A stretch of DNA of 64,000 nt from Streptomyces nigrescens (GCA_024349765.1 AP026073.1:7812001-7876000); one strand, 5' to 3'; shown: positions 20,328 to 29,189, numbered from the stretch's first letter. Translations and numbers: made by a program. Notes: a model not told the origin generated them from the letters alone.

Positions 20328-21830
20328 CTAGCCGCCCATCAGCGCCGTGAAGTCCGGGCCGATGGTGAGCGTCACCGCGTCCGGTGTCGCGTCGGCGGCC
20401 TGGGTCGGCTTCAGGCCCGGGAGGCGGGCGGCGAGGATCTCGCTCTGCGGCTTGAGGGAGCCGGAGTAGGTGAGCGTGGTCTTGTCCGTCGCCGGGGCGT
20501 TGCCGGTGCCGATGACCGTGAAGCCGAGCCGCCGCAGCTGTTCGGCGGCGGTGGCGGCCTGGCCGGAGGTGCCGGTGCCGTTGAGGACGCGTACCCGCAC
20601 GGAGCGGGCGGTCATCGGGCTCTTGGCGGCCTCGGCGAACTTCGCCTTGCCGGCCGCGCCGATCTCGCGGTCGTGGGCGAGGTCGCTGAACAACTGCCCG
20701 GCCTGCGGGTACTGCCAGATCACATTGGCGTGGTCGGTGGGGACGTCGGCCTCGCGGTAGTAGTTGGGCACGGTCAGGAAGGTGAGGCGGTCGGAGGGGA
20801 TGTCCTTGACCGTCGAGGCCAGGTCGTAGAGCGGCTTGAGGCCGGCCAGCTCCTTGTCGGTGGTGAGGGACTTGGTCGCCGAGTCCAGGAAGCCGTAGAG
20901 GTCGCCCGGGCTGGTCAGCTTGGACTGCGCCTTCGCGGCCAGCGCCTTCATGAACTCCTGCTGGCGGCCGATACGGCCGAGGTCGGAGCCGTCGCCGACG
21001 CTGTAGCGGGTGCGGACGTAGCCGAGCGCCTTCTCGTCCTGGACGTTCTGGCAGCCGGCGTCCATGTCCAGGTGGGCCTTCTTGTCGTGGATGGCGTGCT
21101 TGGGGCAGACCTCGATGCCGCCGAGCGCGTTGACCATCCCCTTGAAGCCCTGGAAGTCGATCGAGGTGAAGTGGTCGATCCGCAGTCCGGTGTTCTTCTC
21201 GACGGTCTTGATGGTGCAGGCCGCGGCCTTGGTGACGCTGCCGGAGTCACCGCCGATCGAGAACGCCTCGTTGATCTTGAAGTGGTGCGGGGACGACTTC
21301 GAGCCGTTGCCGCGGGTGCAGGCGGGGATCTGCACCCATGAGTCACGGGGGAACGACACCGCGGTGGCCCACTTATGGTTGGCCGCGATGTGCAGCACCA
21401 TCAGGGTGTCCGACTGCATGGTGGTCAGGCCCTTGCCGTATTTGGCGTTGGCGCCGGCCCGGCTGTCGGACCCGACGACCAGGATGTTCTTGGAGCCGGG
21501 GCTGAGGTTGACCGGCCGCTTGCCGTCGATGCCGATGTCCACGCCGTGGATGTTGCTGTCCAGGTGCTGGTAGACCCACGCCCCGACCCCGGCCGTGCCG
21601 AGCACCAGGACGCCGAGCACCCCGCCGGTCCAGGCCACGATTCGGCCGCGTCGGGTCATCCGGACCTTCCCTCCTGACGCGCTCCTCCGGCCCGACTGCT
21701 TCGCCCGGTTCGCCCTGCGGGAGCCGCCGGACCGGCGTCCGGGCCCGTCGGGGGAGGCGTGGGGCGTGGCGTCGGTGGTCGCGTCGTCGTCCCAGGGGGC
21801 CGTCTGCTGGTGCGGCTGCCTGTCATGCAC
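20328..21830 (-). CDS. LytR-CpsA-Psr (LCP) family cell-wall ligase with LytR_C domain
   Basis: About 500 residues. A disordered, charged cytoplasmic N-terminus precedes one membrane segment (IVAWTGGVLGVLVLGTAGV). The LCP catalytic domain follows: KNILVVGSDSRAG, QSDTLMVLHI, AVSFPRDSWVQIP and INEAFSIGG, with the Arg and Asp residues that bind pyrophosphate-lipid. The C-terminal LytR_C domain begins at RSVRVRVLNGTGTSGQAATAAEQL. These enzymes attach glycopolymers to peptidoglycan outside the cell. Start uncertain: GTG at 21828-21830 (VHDRQPHQQ) is preferred, as N-terminal tails of this kind are usual, but its ribosome site is weak. Confidence 0.88.
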   Translation of the reverse strand: MHDRQPHQQTAPWDDDATTDATPHASPDGPGRRSGGSRRANRAKQSGRRSASGGKVRMTRRGRIVAWTGGVLGVLVLGTAGVGAWVYQHLDSNIHGVDIGIDGKRPVNLSPGSKNILVVGSDSRAGANAKYGKGLTTMQSDTLMVLHIAANHKWATAVSFPRDSWVQIPACTRGNGSKSSPHHFKINEAFSIGGDSGSVTKAAACTIKTVEKNTGLRIDHFTSIDFQGFKGMVNALGGIEVCPKHAIHDKKAHLDMDAGCQNVQDEKALGYVRTRYSVGDGSDLGRIGRQQEFMKALAAKAQSKLTSPGDLYGFLDSATKSLTTDKELAGLKPLYDLASTVKDIPSDRLTFLTVPNYYREADVPTDHANVIWQYPQAGQLFSDLAHDREIGAAGKAKFAEAAKSPMTARSVRVRVLNGTGTSGQAATAAEQLRRLGFTVIGTGNAPATDKTTLTYSGSLKPQSEILAARLPGLKPTQAADATPDAVTLTIGPDFTALMGG

Positions 21831-22112
21831 GCGGATGGCCCTTCTGGCTCTTCTGATCGCGCCGGACCCGCCGGGAAGCCGTTCCTGCCGGGAAGGCCGC
21901 TCCTGCCGGTCCTGCTGCTGGTTCTGCTGGTCGGGGGGTGGTGCTGGTCGAACTGCTCGTGCCGGGCGCACTCGGTACGAGGAGTGCGCCGGTCTGCTGA
22001 AGCAGATGGTTCGGGCGCCCCGAAGGTTGCACGGGACGCCAAAGTCGCGGGCCGGGGTGGCCGGGAGGGTGACGGCGGCACCGGCCGGACGGGCCGGTGC
22101 GGGGGCGGTCGG

Positions 22113-22361
22113 TCAGATGCCCGCGCTGGGCAACAGCCGGACGGATTCCGGGTCGTAGTGGCACCAGCGGGGGCCGTCGCCGCCGGGCAGCGTACGCAGC
22201 CGGCACCACACCTCGCCCGCGGCGTCCGTCCACCAGCCGCTGATCCGGCCCAAGACCCAGGTGTCGTCCGGGTATTGGACCTCCACCGGCTGGTAGACCC
22301 ATCGCACCTCCGCCTCTGGAGGCGGGCAGTCCCGGCTCAGGAGTCCGCACCTCGTCGCCAT
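22113..22361 (-). CDS. Small conserved Trp-rich protein
   Basis: 82 residues from the ATG at 22359-22361, preceded by the strong site GGAGGGGGAG. The composition is striking: six Trp in the centre, with WVYQPVEVQYPDDTWVLGRI and WWTDAAGEVWCRLR, which suggests a small beta-barrel (SH3- or Tudor-like) fold. I recognise it as a conserved Streptomyces hypothetical protein of unknown role. It is the last gene on this strand before the LCP gene and has its own start signals, about 230 bp downstream of the M56 gene. Confidence 0.7.
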   Translation of the reverse strand: MATRCGLLSRDCPPPEAEVRWVYQPVEVQYPDDTWVLGRISGWWTDAAGEVWCRLRTLPGGDGPRWCHYDPESVRLLPSAGI

Positions 22362-22588
22362 CTCCCCCTCCGGACACGCCCGTTGCGCATGTGTGCGGGC
22401 AACTCTACCGGCAAGTTCTACATGGGTGTAGAAGAACGTCGACGAGGGGGACGGGAGCGGCGCCGGACCAGATCCGAACAGTGTGCCCGCCGTGCGGGCC
22501 CGCCGCCCCCGGAACGGCACAACGGACCCCGACGGCTCCCCGCGGGGCTCCGGTCGCTCGGAGCGGCGTCCCCGTGAACGGTCGTCCC

Positions 22589-23536
22589 TCAGAGCGGTGT
22601 CGCCGCCTTCAGGACGAGGAACAGCGCCACCGCCGCGTTGAGCGCGGAGAGCGCGGAGGCCGCGGTGCCCGCGGCCGCCACCAGCGCGGCGAGGCCGGCC
22701 CGGGTCAGCGCCGGGGGCCAGTGCCGGGCCGGCGGCACGGGACCGAGCAGCGCGGCCACCCGGCGCGGCACCGGACCCGGTTCGGGGGCCGCGAAGTGCG
22801 CCGTCCCCGGAGCCGGCGCGGCGCGGGTGACCAGCGCCGCCTTGCCCACCGCCCGGGCGGTCAGCCGCCGGTCGCCGACCTCCCGCGCGGCCTCCTCGTC
22901 CGCCCAGCGCTCGGCGGCGAAGGCGACCGCGGAACGCAGCGGCAGCAGCAGCGGGTTGACGCAGCCGGCGAGGCGCACGGCGAGCAGGTAGCGGTGGTGC
23001 CGGCAGGCGAGGTGGGCACGCTCGTGCGCGAACAGGGCGCGCCGCTCGTCCTCGTCCAGGCTGCGCAGCATGCCCCGGGAGACCGCGATCCGGCCGGGGC
23101 GGCCGGCGGTGCCGGGCACGGCATAGGCGTACGGCTCGTCGTCGGGCAGCACCGCCGGGTCGGCGCCGGCCGGCAGCCCGTCCAGCGCGCGGTGCGTACG
23201 GTCCCGGATCCGCCGGTGCCGCAGCAGCGCGGTGCCGCAGCCGGTGAGCGCGGCGGCCAGCAGCGGGATCGCGGCGGCGCCGGCGACCTCGGCGTACGGG
23301 ACGGCGGCCCGCACCTCGGGGTCCGACCAGCCGTCGGGCAGCGGGTTGCCGGGCAGCTGGGCCGTGCCGACGACCATCAGCAGCCCCAGGCAGAGCGTGC
23401 TGCACAGCCCGAGGACGGCGGCGAGCAGGCTCAGCAGACGGGTGCTGGCGCGCGGGTGGAGGTGCTGCTCCGCGAGCCGGGCGATCGGCAGCGCGGTGAG
23501 CGGCAGGACCAGCGGCAGGAACACGAAGACGCCCAC
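22589..23536 (-). CDS. M56-family membrane metallopeptidase (BlaR1/MecR1-like)
   Basis: 315 residues with several hydrophobic segments and the zinc motif H-E-R-A-H in FAHERAHLACRHH (about 169-181), followed downstream by an acidic ligand region (ERWADEEAAREVGDRR). M56 peptidases of this kind sit in the membrane and cleave or activate the BlaI-type repressor encoded beside them. The repressor gene lies only 3 bp upstream on the same strand, so the two form one operon. No penicillin-sensor domain is present, so the signal is unknown. Confidence 0.88.
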   Translation of the reverse strand: MGVFVFLPLVLPLTALPIARLAEQHLHPRASTRLLSLLAAVLGLCSTLCLGLLMVVGTAQLPGNPLPDGWSDPEVRAAVPYAEVAGAAAIPLLAAALTGCGTALLRHRRIRDRTHRALDGLPAGADPAVLPDDEPYAYAVPGTAGRPGRIAVSRGMLRSLDEDERRALFAHERAHLACRHHRYLLAVRLAGCVNPLLLPLRSAVAFAAERWADEEAAREVGDRRLTARAVGKAALVTRAAPAPGTAHFAAPEPGPVPRRVAALLGPVPPARHWPPALTRAGLAALVAAAGTAASALSALNAAVALFLVLKAATPL

Positions 23537-23539
23537 CGG

Positions 23540-24010
23540 TCAGGCTCCGCGGGCTTCGTCCGGGTGGGCGGTCCCCTGCGGAATGTCCGTCCCGTCCTCG
23601 TCGGAGGAGTCGTCCGCGGCGCGGTCGAGGAGGGTGCGCAGCAATTGCTCGTCGTGGGGCGAGAGGGCGGAGACGAAGCTGGTGAGGACCGCGTCCCGGT
23701 CCGGTTCGCCGTCCAGGACCCGGCGCATCCGCAGCGCCGCGAGCCCGGCCTCGTCGGCGGCCGGGGTCCACACGTAGGCCCGCCCGGAGCGTTCGCGGGT
23801 GACGGCCTGCTTGGCGTGCAGCCGCGACAGGATCGTCATCACGGTCGTGTACGCGAGGTCGCCGCCGAGCCGCTCCTGCACCCAGGCGGCGGTGACCGGC
23901 CCCGGTGCGTGGTGCAGCGCGGCCAGCACCTGGGACTCCAGCTGGCCCTGCCCGCGCCGGCGGCCGGCTCCCCCGGCGTCCGGCGCCGTCCCGAAGGGCT
24001 TCTGGCCCAT
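23540..24010 (-). CDS. BlaI/MecI/CopY-type repressor
   Basis: 156 residues from the ATG at 24008-24010 (GGGAGG 7 bases upstream). A winged-helix domain at about 18-95 contains LESQVLAALHHAPGPVTAAWVQERL and YTTVMTILSRLHAKQAVTRERSGRAYVW, the standard BlaI pattern with the Thr-Thr-Val-Met recognition helix. The C-terminus (DEQLLRTLLDRAADDS) is the dimerisation helix and an acidic tail. It represses its own operon with the M56 peptidase; the 400-bp region upstream would carry the operator. Confidence 0.9.
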   Translation of the reverse strand: MGQKPFGTAPDAGGAGRRRGQGQLESQVLAALHHAPGPVTAAWVQERLGGDLAYTTVMTILSRLHAKQAVTRERSGRAYVWTPAADEAGLAALRMRRVLDGEPDRDAVLTSFVSALSPHDEQLLRTLLDRAADDSSDEDGTDIPQGTAHPDEARGA

Positions 24011-24410
24011 GCCGTCGCCTCCCATCGCGCGGGGTGTCCCGCCGGCCGGGACGACGGGCATCTTAGACGCCGGCACCCGTCGGCGCCTGAGGTGCGGAGA
24101 CGGGCGCGGGGAGGTCCGGGAGGGCGGAGGGGGAGGTCCGGCGCCCGCCTGCCCCGAGGTCCCGCGAGAGGTCGGATTCCTGGGGTCGAAGATCGAGTTC
24201 CTCCGGCCCGATTACCGAGCGCACAGGGCCTTTCACCTGCTGAGGAGGGATGCGCCGGGCCCGTGCGGGGTACCGTAAAAGCACCAAGGGACTCGGGGAC
24301 CCACAACACCGGGCGCACCAGGATCGGCCGCGATCCACCGACCGTCTGCCGCGCACAGACCGTCCGCCGTCCACCGATCTGCCGCGGTTCGCCCGAGTGA
24401 GGTGAGCACC
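24011..24410. other. 400-bp intergenic region upstream of blaI-like and DUF5994-type genes
   Basis: Divergent promoter region for the BlaI-like repressor (left) and the small membrane protein (right). I see no gene with a credible ribosome site and no clear palindromic BlaI-type operator. Near 24320-24395 there is an imperfect duplication of a segment with GATCCACCGACCGTCTGCCG and CGTCCACCGATCTGCCGCG. Confidence 0.4.
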
Positions 24411-24650
24411 ATGCAGACTCTGTTGACCGTGGTCGTGCTGCTGGCGCTGATCGCGCTGGGGGCGCTGTTCCTCGCCCGGCTGAATGCCCAGCAGATCGGA
24501 CGGATGTCCACCCACCGGTACGCGGACTGGAAGCAGTCGATGCGGCAGCGGATCCGCAGGCGCCCGCGCGACGCCTCCCACCAGGGCCCCCTGGCCGGCC
24601 CACCGCCACCCACCCCGCCGCCCTCCGGCAAGACGGGCGGCGACCTGTGA
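24411..24650 (+). CDS. Small single-span membrane protein
   Basis: 79 residues from the ATG at 24411 (GAGGTGAG upstream; a GTG at 24402 is an alternative). Residues 2-24 (QTLLTVVVLLALIALGALFLARL) form one membrane segment. The cytoplasmic tail is basic then Pro-rich (PPPPTPPPSGKTGG). Unknown family. Its stop overlaps the GTG start of the next gene (GTGA), so the two are translated together. Confidence 0.65.
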   Translation: MQTLLTVVVLLALIALGALFLARLNAQQIGRMSTHRYADWKQSMRQRIRRRPRDASHQGPLAGPPPPTPPPSGKTGGDL

Positions 24651-25063
24651 CGACCGCCGGGCAGCACCACGCCCCGCCGCCCGTCGCCCGGGTCGCCATC
24701 GCCCCGCACAGCGAGACGGTCCGGCGCATCGACGGGATCTGGTGGCCGCATGCGACCGATCTGCTGGCCGAACTCCCCGCGCTGCTGATGGCGTTGCCCT
24801 TCGACTGGCCGCGGATCACCCACGCCACCGTGAACGGCGACGCCTGGCCCGCCCTGCCGGCCCGGATCATCGTCGACGGCCACGTCGTCCGCCTGCGCCG
24901 CACCACCGGCCACCACGGGCCGGACACCCTCTGCCTGGTCTCCACCGGCAACGGCCGCTGGGACCTGCAGATCATCCCGCCGGCCACCCCCGAGCCCGAG
25001 GCCGTCCGCATGATGGCGGAGATGGCCCGCACGGGAGCGCCGCACCCGGTCACCCCGGCCTGA
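24647..25063 (+). CDS. DUF5994-like protein
   Basis: 138 residues, GTGA overlap with the preceding gene. The central part (IDGIWWPHATDLLAELPALLMAL, then ITHATVNGDAWP and a VRLRRTTGHHGPDTLCLV strand pair) matches a family of small Streptomyces proteins labelled DUF5994, abundant and without assigned function. No membrane or signal segment. The assignment rests on recall of the WWP...ELP...L pattern. Confidence 0.65.
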   Translation: MTTAGQHHAPPPVARVAIAPHSETVRRIDGIWWPHATDLLAELPALLMALPFDWPRITHATVNGDAWPALPARIIVDGHVVRLRRTTGHHGPDTLCLVSTGNGRWDLQIIPPATPEPEAVRMMAEMARTGAPHPVTPA

Positions 25064-25410
25064 ATCCCGGCCTGAATCCCGGGCCGAATCCCGGCCCCCT
25101 CCGGTCCGCGGGCTCCCCCCTTCGGCCTGCGGGCTCCCCGCCCCCGGCCTGCCCGCGACCCGCCATAACCCGGGAATCCGCGGCGCGCACCCGCGGTGGC
25201 TACTGCGTACGGGTGGTGTTCATCGGAAGAACGCCGACCCGGGGGCGTCGGTCCGTGAATCCTCTCATTGCGTACTCATCATAAGAAAACGCAACAGAAG
25301 CGGCGCAACGTAAGCGATGCGAGCGGAACGCTGCAACTGAGGCAGTCCAACCGAAGTACAGAGGGAAGCAAGCGGATCTCTCGGGAGATCCTGATCGGAA
25401 GTGAGGAGCC
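25055..25410. repeat. Short direct repeats and non-coding gap
   Basis: At the stop of the DUF5994-like gene the 11-14 bp unit CCTGAATCCCGG occurs three times (25059-25098), the last copy varied to GGCCGAATCCCGG. The rest of the 347-bp gap is less GC-rich near 25255-25330, a probable promoter zone for the following gene, and holds no convincing ORF. Confidence 0.45.
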
Positions 25411-25968
25411 ATGGCTGCGAACAAGGTCATGACGTTCTGGGCGATGTGCCTTGCCGTGCTCGGCAAGCTGCTGGCATCGCTGGGTGTCTCCGCGCCGGCG
25501 TCGGCGGCGCGCCGGGAGGCCGCGCTCTACGAGCGGACGCTGGGCAACGCGGACGCGGGCACCGAGCCGCGGGGCGCGGACGGCCCGGACGCGGATACCC
25601 CTACACCAGGGACACCCGTCGCGGCGGCACCGGCTGCCCCGACACCCGGGGCAAAGACGCCCGCCCTGGAGACACCGGTCGTCGAGGGACCCACGGTGCC
25701 GGCTCCGCGCACGGTGACGCGGTACGGCCAGGCCGCGCCCGCCCGGCCGATGCTCGCCCGGCCCGAGCTGCCGCCCACCATCAAGCAGCGCATCCACGCC
25801 GAGGCGCACGGGGCCTCGCCCGGTCTGCGCAGCCGCTGCATCCGTGGCACCGAGCCGCTGCCCACCGCCTCCGCCGGGGCCGCCCCGCAGACCGCCGGCA
25901 GCGTGAACCCGCGTCCCGCGGCCATCCCGGCCGCCCGTCGCCGTGCGCACCCCGCCCGTACGGTCTGA
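25411..25968 (+). CDS. DUF6344-like Streptomyces membrane-associated protein
   Basis: 185 residues with an AAGTGAGGAGCC ribosome site. The first 35 residues (KVMTFWAMCLAVLGKLLASLGVSAPASAA) are a hydrophobic segment after a basic start, either a signal or an anchor. The rest is low-complexity Pro/Thr/Ala with a more conserved stretch near 110-150 (LPPTIKQRIHAEAHG and LRSRCIRGTEPL). This pattern is that of a Streptomyces-restricted family known as DUF6344, function unknown. Stand-alone gene. Confidence 0.6.
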   Translation: MAANKVMTFWAMCLAVLGKLLASLGVSAPASAARREAALYERTLGNADAGTEPRGADGPDADTPTPGTPVAAAPAAPTPGAKTPALETPVVEGPTVPAPRTVTRYGQAAPARPMLARPELPPTIKQRIHAEAHGASPGLRSRCIRGTEPLPTASAGAAPQTAGSVNPRPAAIPAARRRAHPARTV

Positions 25969-26059
25969 GCCGGGCAGCGGCAGTTCCGCGCGAGCATTTC
26001 CACTGGCCAGGCCCGCCGGCCCTGACATGGGCGGGACGGCGCGTGACAGCTCCGCGCCG

Positions 26060-26160
26060 ACGAGACGGGACGCAGACCCGACGACGAGACGCAGGCAAGA
26101 CGAGACGCAGGCAAGACGAGACGCAGACCAGACGAGACGCAGACCAGACGGCGAGACGCG
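26060..26160. repeat. 16-bp minisatellite
   Basis: Tandem copies of ACGAGACGCAGGCAAG (26084-26099, 26100-26115) followed by two of ACGAGACGCAGACCAG (26116-26131, 26132-26147), with degenerate units on both sides. The composition (A plus G on one strand) differs from the surrounding DNA. It lies in the 330-bp gap (25969-26297) that otherwise holds no gene. Confidence 0.8.
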
Positions 26161-26198
26161 GATACCTCGCCATCACACGACGTGAAGCGCACCATCGC

Positions 26199-26266
26199 TA
26201 GCTGAATCCCTAGCCGAATCCCTAGCCGAATCCCTAGCCGAATCCCTAGCTGAATCCCTGGCTGAA
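26199..26266. repeat. 12-bp tandem repeat downstream of the acyl ligase gene
   Basis: Five full units of TAGCYGAATCCC (start points 26199, 26211, 26223, 26235, 26247) and a partial sixth (26259-26266), ending about 32 bp before the stop of the leftward acyl-AMP ligase gene. Being 12 bp it keeps reading frame, but no credible protein runs through it. A role in transcript ending or simple slippage is possible. Confidence 0.8.
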
Positions 26267-26297
26267 CAACACCAAAAGACTTGAGAGTTCGTCCCCT

Positions 26298-27803
26298 TCA
26301 GGACCCCAACCCCAGCTGAGCACGCAACGCGCGCGCGTCCGGCTTTCCGTTGGCGGTGAGGGGGAAGTGGTCGACGACATGGACCACGTTGGGCTGTTCG
26401 TACTCCGCGAGGTGCTCGGCCAGGCGCCGGCGCCAGGTGAGCGGAGCATCGCCCTCCGGGTCCGCGACGACGAAGTGCAGTGCGCTGCCGCGGCGTTGGT
26501 CTTCCACCGCCAGGACCTTGACCGGGCGGCCGCAGGCCTCGGCACGGCGCTCCAGGCTCTCGGGATAGAGCGTGAAGCCCAGCCGGTGCACGGCCTGATT
26601 GCGGCCCACCACCCGCACCGTGCCGTCGGCGTCGACGCTGCCGAGATCGGCCGTCGGGTACCAGGCGTCCTGGTCGACGGGACCAAGTGAGCCGTCCTCG
26701 CGGAGGTAGCCGGCCATCAGCCCGGGGGAGCGCACCTCGATGCCGCCGAGTTCGCCGGGCGCGGCAACGGTGCCGTCCGGGCGCACCACGCGCAGCCGCA
26801 CGCCGGGCAGGGGGCGCCCGCAGCCGTGCGGTGAGTCCGGCGTGGCCAGTGCGACGTTGCCGAGTTCCGTCAGGCCGTAGCCGTCCAGCAACGGGCGGCC
26901 CATTGTCGTGCGGAAGGACTCGGCCAGGGGGGCCGGCAGGGGCGCGCCGCCCACGCCCCAGACGCGGACGCCGGCGAGACCGGCGCGTACTTCCGGGCGG
27001 CGGCGGACGACGCCGAGCAGCGAGTGGTAGGTGGACGGTGCGGCGTCCACGGCGGTGGCGCCGTGCGCGGCGGCCTGGCCGACCGCCGCGTCGAGCCGCT
27101 GGTAGGGGGTGACCAGCAGGGTGCAACGGGCCAGCCACCACAGCAGGATGACGGAGAGCCCGTACTGGTGCGAGAAGGGCAGCAGCGGTGCGAGGACGTC
27201 GTCCGCGCGGTAGCCCATGGCCCGGATGGTGCGCAGCGAGTTGTCGAGGACGGCGTGGCCGGGTTTGACGATGCCCTTCGGGCGTCCCGTGGTGCCCGAG
27301 GACCACAGGACGAGCGCGTCGGACCGGCGGAACCAGGCGTCGAGGGGGTCGGCCCCGGCGGCCAAAGGCGCTGGTGAGGATGTGGATGCGGAGGAGGGAA
27401 CGGGGGTGAGGTGCGGGTAGTGGACGATGCGGTGGTCGGGGACACCGGGGAAGCCGGTGGTGGGGTCCGCGGCGGTGACGAGCCAGCGGACCCGGGCCTG
27501 GCGGGCGGCCGCGGCGGCGTCACCGGCGGAGAGCCGGTGGTCGAGCGGGACGAGTGAGGTGTCCAGCCGCATCAGGGCCAGCAGCGTCACGACGTAGTCG
27601 ATGCTGTTGTCGCCCTGGACCAGGACCCGGTCGCCGGCGCGGATGCCGAGCCCGTGCAGGGCCTGCGCGGTGGCCGCCAGCCGGCGGCCGAGCGCCGGTC
27701 CGTCGAGGGCGCCGGTGGCGTCGGGCGGGGTGCCGCCGCGCGGGGTCGCGGTGCCGTCGACGAGCCGGGCGGCGGCGACCGGAGGGGCGATGGTGTCGGT
27801 CAT
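26298..27803 (-). CDS. AMP-dependent acyl/fatty-acid ligase (ANL superfamily)
   Basis: 501 residues, ATG at 27801-27803 overlapping the stop of the upstream hot-dog gene (ATGA). The ATP-binding loop is LVLWSSGTTGRPKGIVKPG (about 164-182); LLDGYGLTELG and YPTADLGSVDADGTVRVVGR are the A5 and A7-A8 motifs, and the catalytic Lys is in TANGKPDARAL near the C-terminus. It activates a carboxylic acid as acyl-AMP and passes it to CoA or, more likely here, to the nearby stand-alone ACP. Third gene of a leftward unit FabI-MaoC-ligase, suggesting loading of a fatty acid or special starter acid. Substrate unknown. Confidence 0.85.
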   Translation of the reverse strand: MTDTIAPPVAAARLVDGTATPRGGTPPDATGALDGPALGRRLAATAQALHGLGIRAGDRVLVQGDNSIDYVVTLLALMRLDTSLVPLDHRLSAGDAAAAARQARVRWLVTAADPTTGFPGVPDHRIVHYPHLTPVPSSASTSSPAPLAAGADPLDAWFRRSDALVLWSSGTTGRPKGIVKPGHAVLDNSLRTIRAMGYRADDVLAPLLPFSHQYGLSVILLWWLARCTLLVTPYQRLDAAVGQAAAHGATAVDAAPSTYHSLLGVVRRRPEVRAGLAGVRVWGVGGAPLPAPLAESFRTTMGRPLLDGYGLTELGNVALATPDSPHGCGRPLPGVRLRVVRPDGTVAAPGELGGIEVRSPGLMAGYLREDGSLGPVDQDAWYPTADLGSVDADGTVRVVGRNQAVHRLGFTLYPESLERRAEACGRPVKVLAVEDQRRGSALHFVVADPEGDAPLTWRRRLAEHLAEYEQPNVVHVVDHFPLTANGKPDARALRAQLGLGS

Positions 27804-28300
27804 GGGTGCTCCGATCCCGTGGGGTCGAGGGGGCGGCACAGCAGGGTGGAGGTGGTGGTGGCCACCCACAGGCCGTCCGCGTCGTGGAAGGCGCAGTCGA
27901 GGGTGAGGAGCCGGCGGCCGGCGAGGTGCGCGACGTCGGCGAGGCGGACGGTCGCGTGGAGGACGTCGCCGGCGTGCGCGGGGCGGGCGTGCCGCAGGCT
28001 CTGGGCCCGGTGCACGGCACCGTCGAGGCCGGGCAGGTCCGGCCGGGCGCGCAGCAGTTGGTCCTCGGCGTGCGCCGCGAGGGTGACGAGGTAGGTGGGC
28101 GGGGCGAGAGTGTCGGGGTGGCCGAGAGCGCGGGCGGCGACCGGATCCGTGTAGGCGGGGTGCGGGTCACCGACCGCGGCGGCGAACCCGGCGATCCGCG
28201 CCCGGTCGAGGACGTACGGGCCGCAGCGGAGGACATCGGTGCCGGTGCCGGTACCGGGCGCCGGAGGGCCGGTGGGGCCGGGGGTCGCTCTGCCCGTCAT
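27800..28300 (-). CDS. MaoC-like hot-dog dehydratase (HadA/FAS1-DH-like)
   Basis: 166 residues. After a Pro/Gly-rich start, VLDRARIAGFAAAVGDPHPAYTDPVAARALGHPDTLAPPTYLVTL resembles the N-terminal MaoC-like domain found in HadA/HadC and in FAS dehydratase regions, with the typical D-P-H-P and APP-T-Y/F positions. Such proteins dehydrate 3-hydroxyacyl-ACP, often as heterodimers; no partner is visible, so activity alone is unproven. It begins 6 bp after the FabI-type gene and overlaps the ligase gene by ATGA, so all three are one operon. Confidence 0.7.
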   Translation of the reverse strand: MTGRATPGPTGPPAPGTGTGTDVLRCGPYVLDRARIAGFAAAVGDPHPAYTDPVAARALGHPDTLAPPTYLVTLAAHAEDQLLRARPDLPGLDGAVHRAQSLRHARPAHAGDVLHATVRLADVAHLAGRRLLTLDCAFHDADGLWVATTTSTLLCRPLDPTGSEHP

Positions 28301-28306
28301 CGTGCG

Positions 28307-29077
28307 TCAGTCGCCGATCATGTGGTGGCCGCCGTCCGCGTGGACGATCTCGCCGGTGGTGGCGGGCAGCCAGTCCGAGAGCAGGGCCAGGCAGGTACGG
28401 GCCACCGGTTCCGCGTCCTGCGGGTCCCAGCCCAGCGGGGCCCGCGCCGACCAGTCCTTCTCGAAGGACGGGCCGTCGCCGCCGATGCCCCGGGCGGCCA
28501 GGGTGCGCAGCGGGCCGGCCGCGACGAGGTTGGCGCGGATGCCGTGGCCGCCGAGGTCCCGTGCCAGATAGCGGGAACAGGCTTCGAGCCCCGCCTTGGC
28601 GACGCCCATCCAGTCGTAGCCGGGCCAGGCCCGCGAGGCGTCGAAGTCCACGCCGACGACGGAGGCGCCCGGTCGCAGGAGTGGCCGGCAGGCCATGGTG
28701 AGTGCCACCAGGGAGTACGTGGAGGTGTGCAGCGCGGCGGACACATCGCGCCACGGGGCGGTCAGGAAGCCGCCGTCCAGGCAGGTGGCGGGGGCGTGGG
28801 CGACCGAGTGCAGCACGCCGTCGAGCCCGTCCAGGTGGGCGCCGACCCGGTCGGCCAGCGTGCTGAGCTGCGCCTCGTCGGTGACGTCCAGCTCCACGAC
28901 GGGAGGTTCCTCCGGCAGCCGCCGGGCGAGCCGGGCCACCAGGCTCGGCCGCCCGTACGCGGTGAGGACGATCTTGGCGCCCTCTTCCTGGGCGAGCCGG
29001 GCCACCGCGTAGGCGATCGAGCTTTCGGTGATCACCCCGGTGATCACCAGCTGTTTTCCGTTGAGCAGACCGCTCAT
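28307..29077 (-). CDS. Enoyl-ACP reductase, FabI/InhA type
   Basis: 256 residues. The N-terminus GKQLVITGVITESSIAYAVARLAQEEGAKIVLT is the NAD-binding pattern of FabI/InhA (TGVxxxxSIA rather than the classical SDR GxxxGxG). Catalytic Tyr154 and Lys161 lie in YDWMGVAKAGLEACSRYLA, matching InhA's Y-x-W-M-x-V-A-K. ATTGEIVHADGGHHMIG ends the protein as usual. It reduces trans-2-enoyl-ACP in fatty-acid elongation. First gene of the leftward trio, divergent from the ACP gene across 343 bp that carries two palindromes. Confidence 0.92.
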   Translation of the reverse strand: MSGLLNGKQLVITGVITESSIAYAVARLAQEEGAKIVLTAYGRPSLVARLARRLPEEPPVVELDVTDEAQLSTLADRVGAHLDGLDGVLHSVAHAPATCLDGGFLTAPWRDVSAALHTSTYSLVALTMACRPLLRPGASVVGVDFDASRAWPGYDWMGVAKAGLEACSRYLARDLGGHGIRANLVAAGPLRTLAARGIGGDGPSFEKDWSARAPLGWDPQDAEPVARTCLALLSDWLPATTGEIVHADGGHHMIGD

Positions 29078-29154
29078 GCGGTGCCTCCGTCTGACTCGTC
29101 ATCGACTCCAGAGTCACCGGACAAAACTCAACGCCAATGTCCGGCCTTGGTCTT

Positions 29155-29179
29155 GATAGGTCGTCATTGACAACCTATC
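29155..29179. promoter_or_regulatory. Palindrome GATAGGT-N11-ACCTATC
   Basis: Perfect 7-bp arms at 29155-29161 and 29173-29179 in the FabI/ACP divergent region, spacer of 11. It could be a second operator next to the TGACT-N5-AGTCA site; nothing similar was found at the FabF promoter. Confidence 0.45.
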
Positions 29180-29189
29180 CGACCTCCAG

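Noticed and set aside
26199-26266. CRISPR-like array
   Set aside because: Units are 12 bp, contiguous and without spacers; no cas genes nearby.
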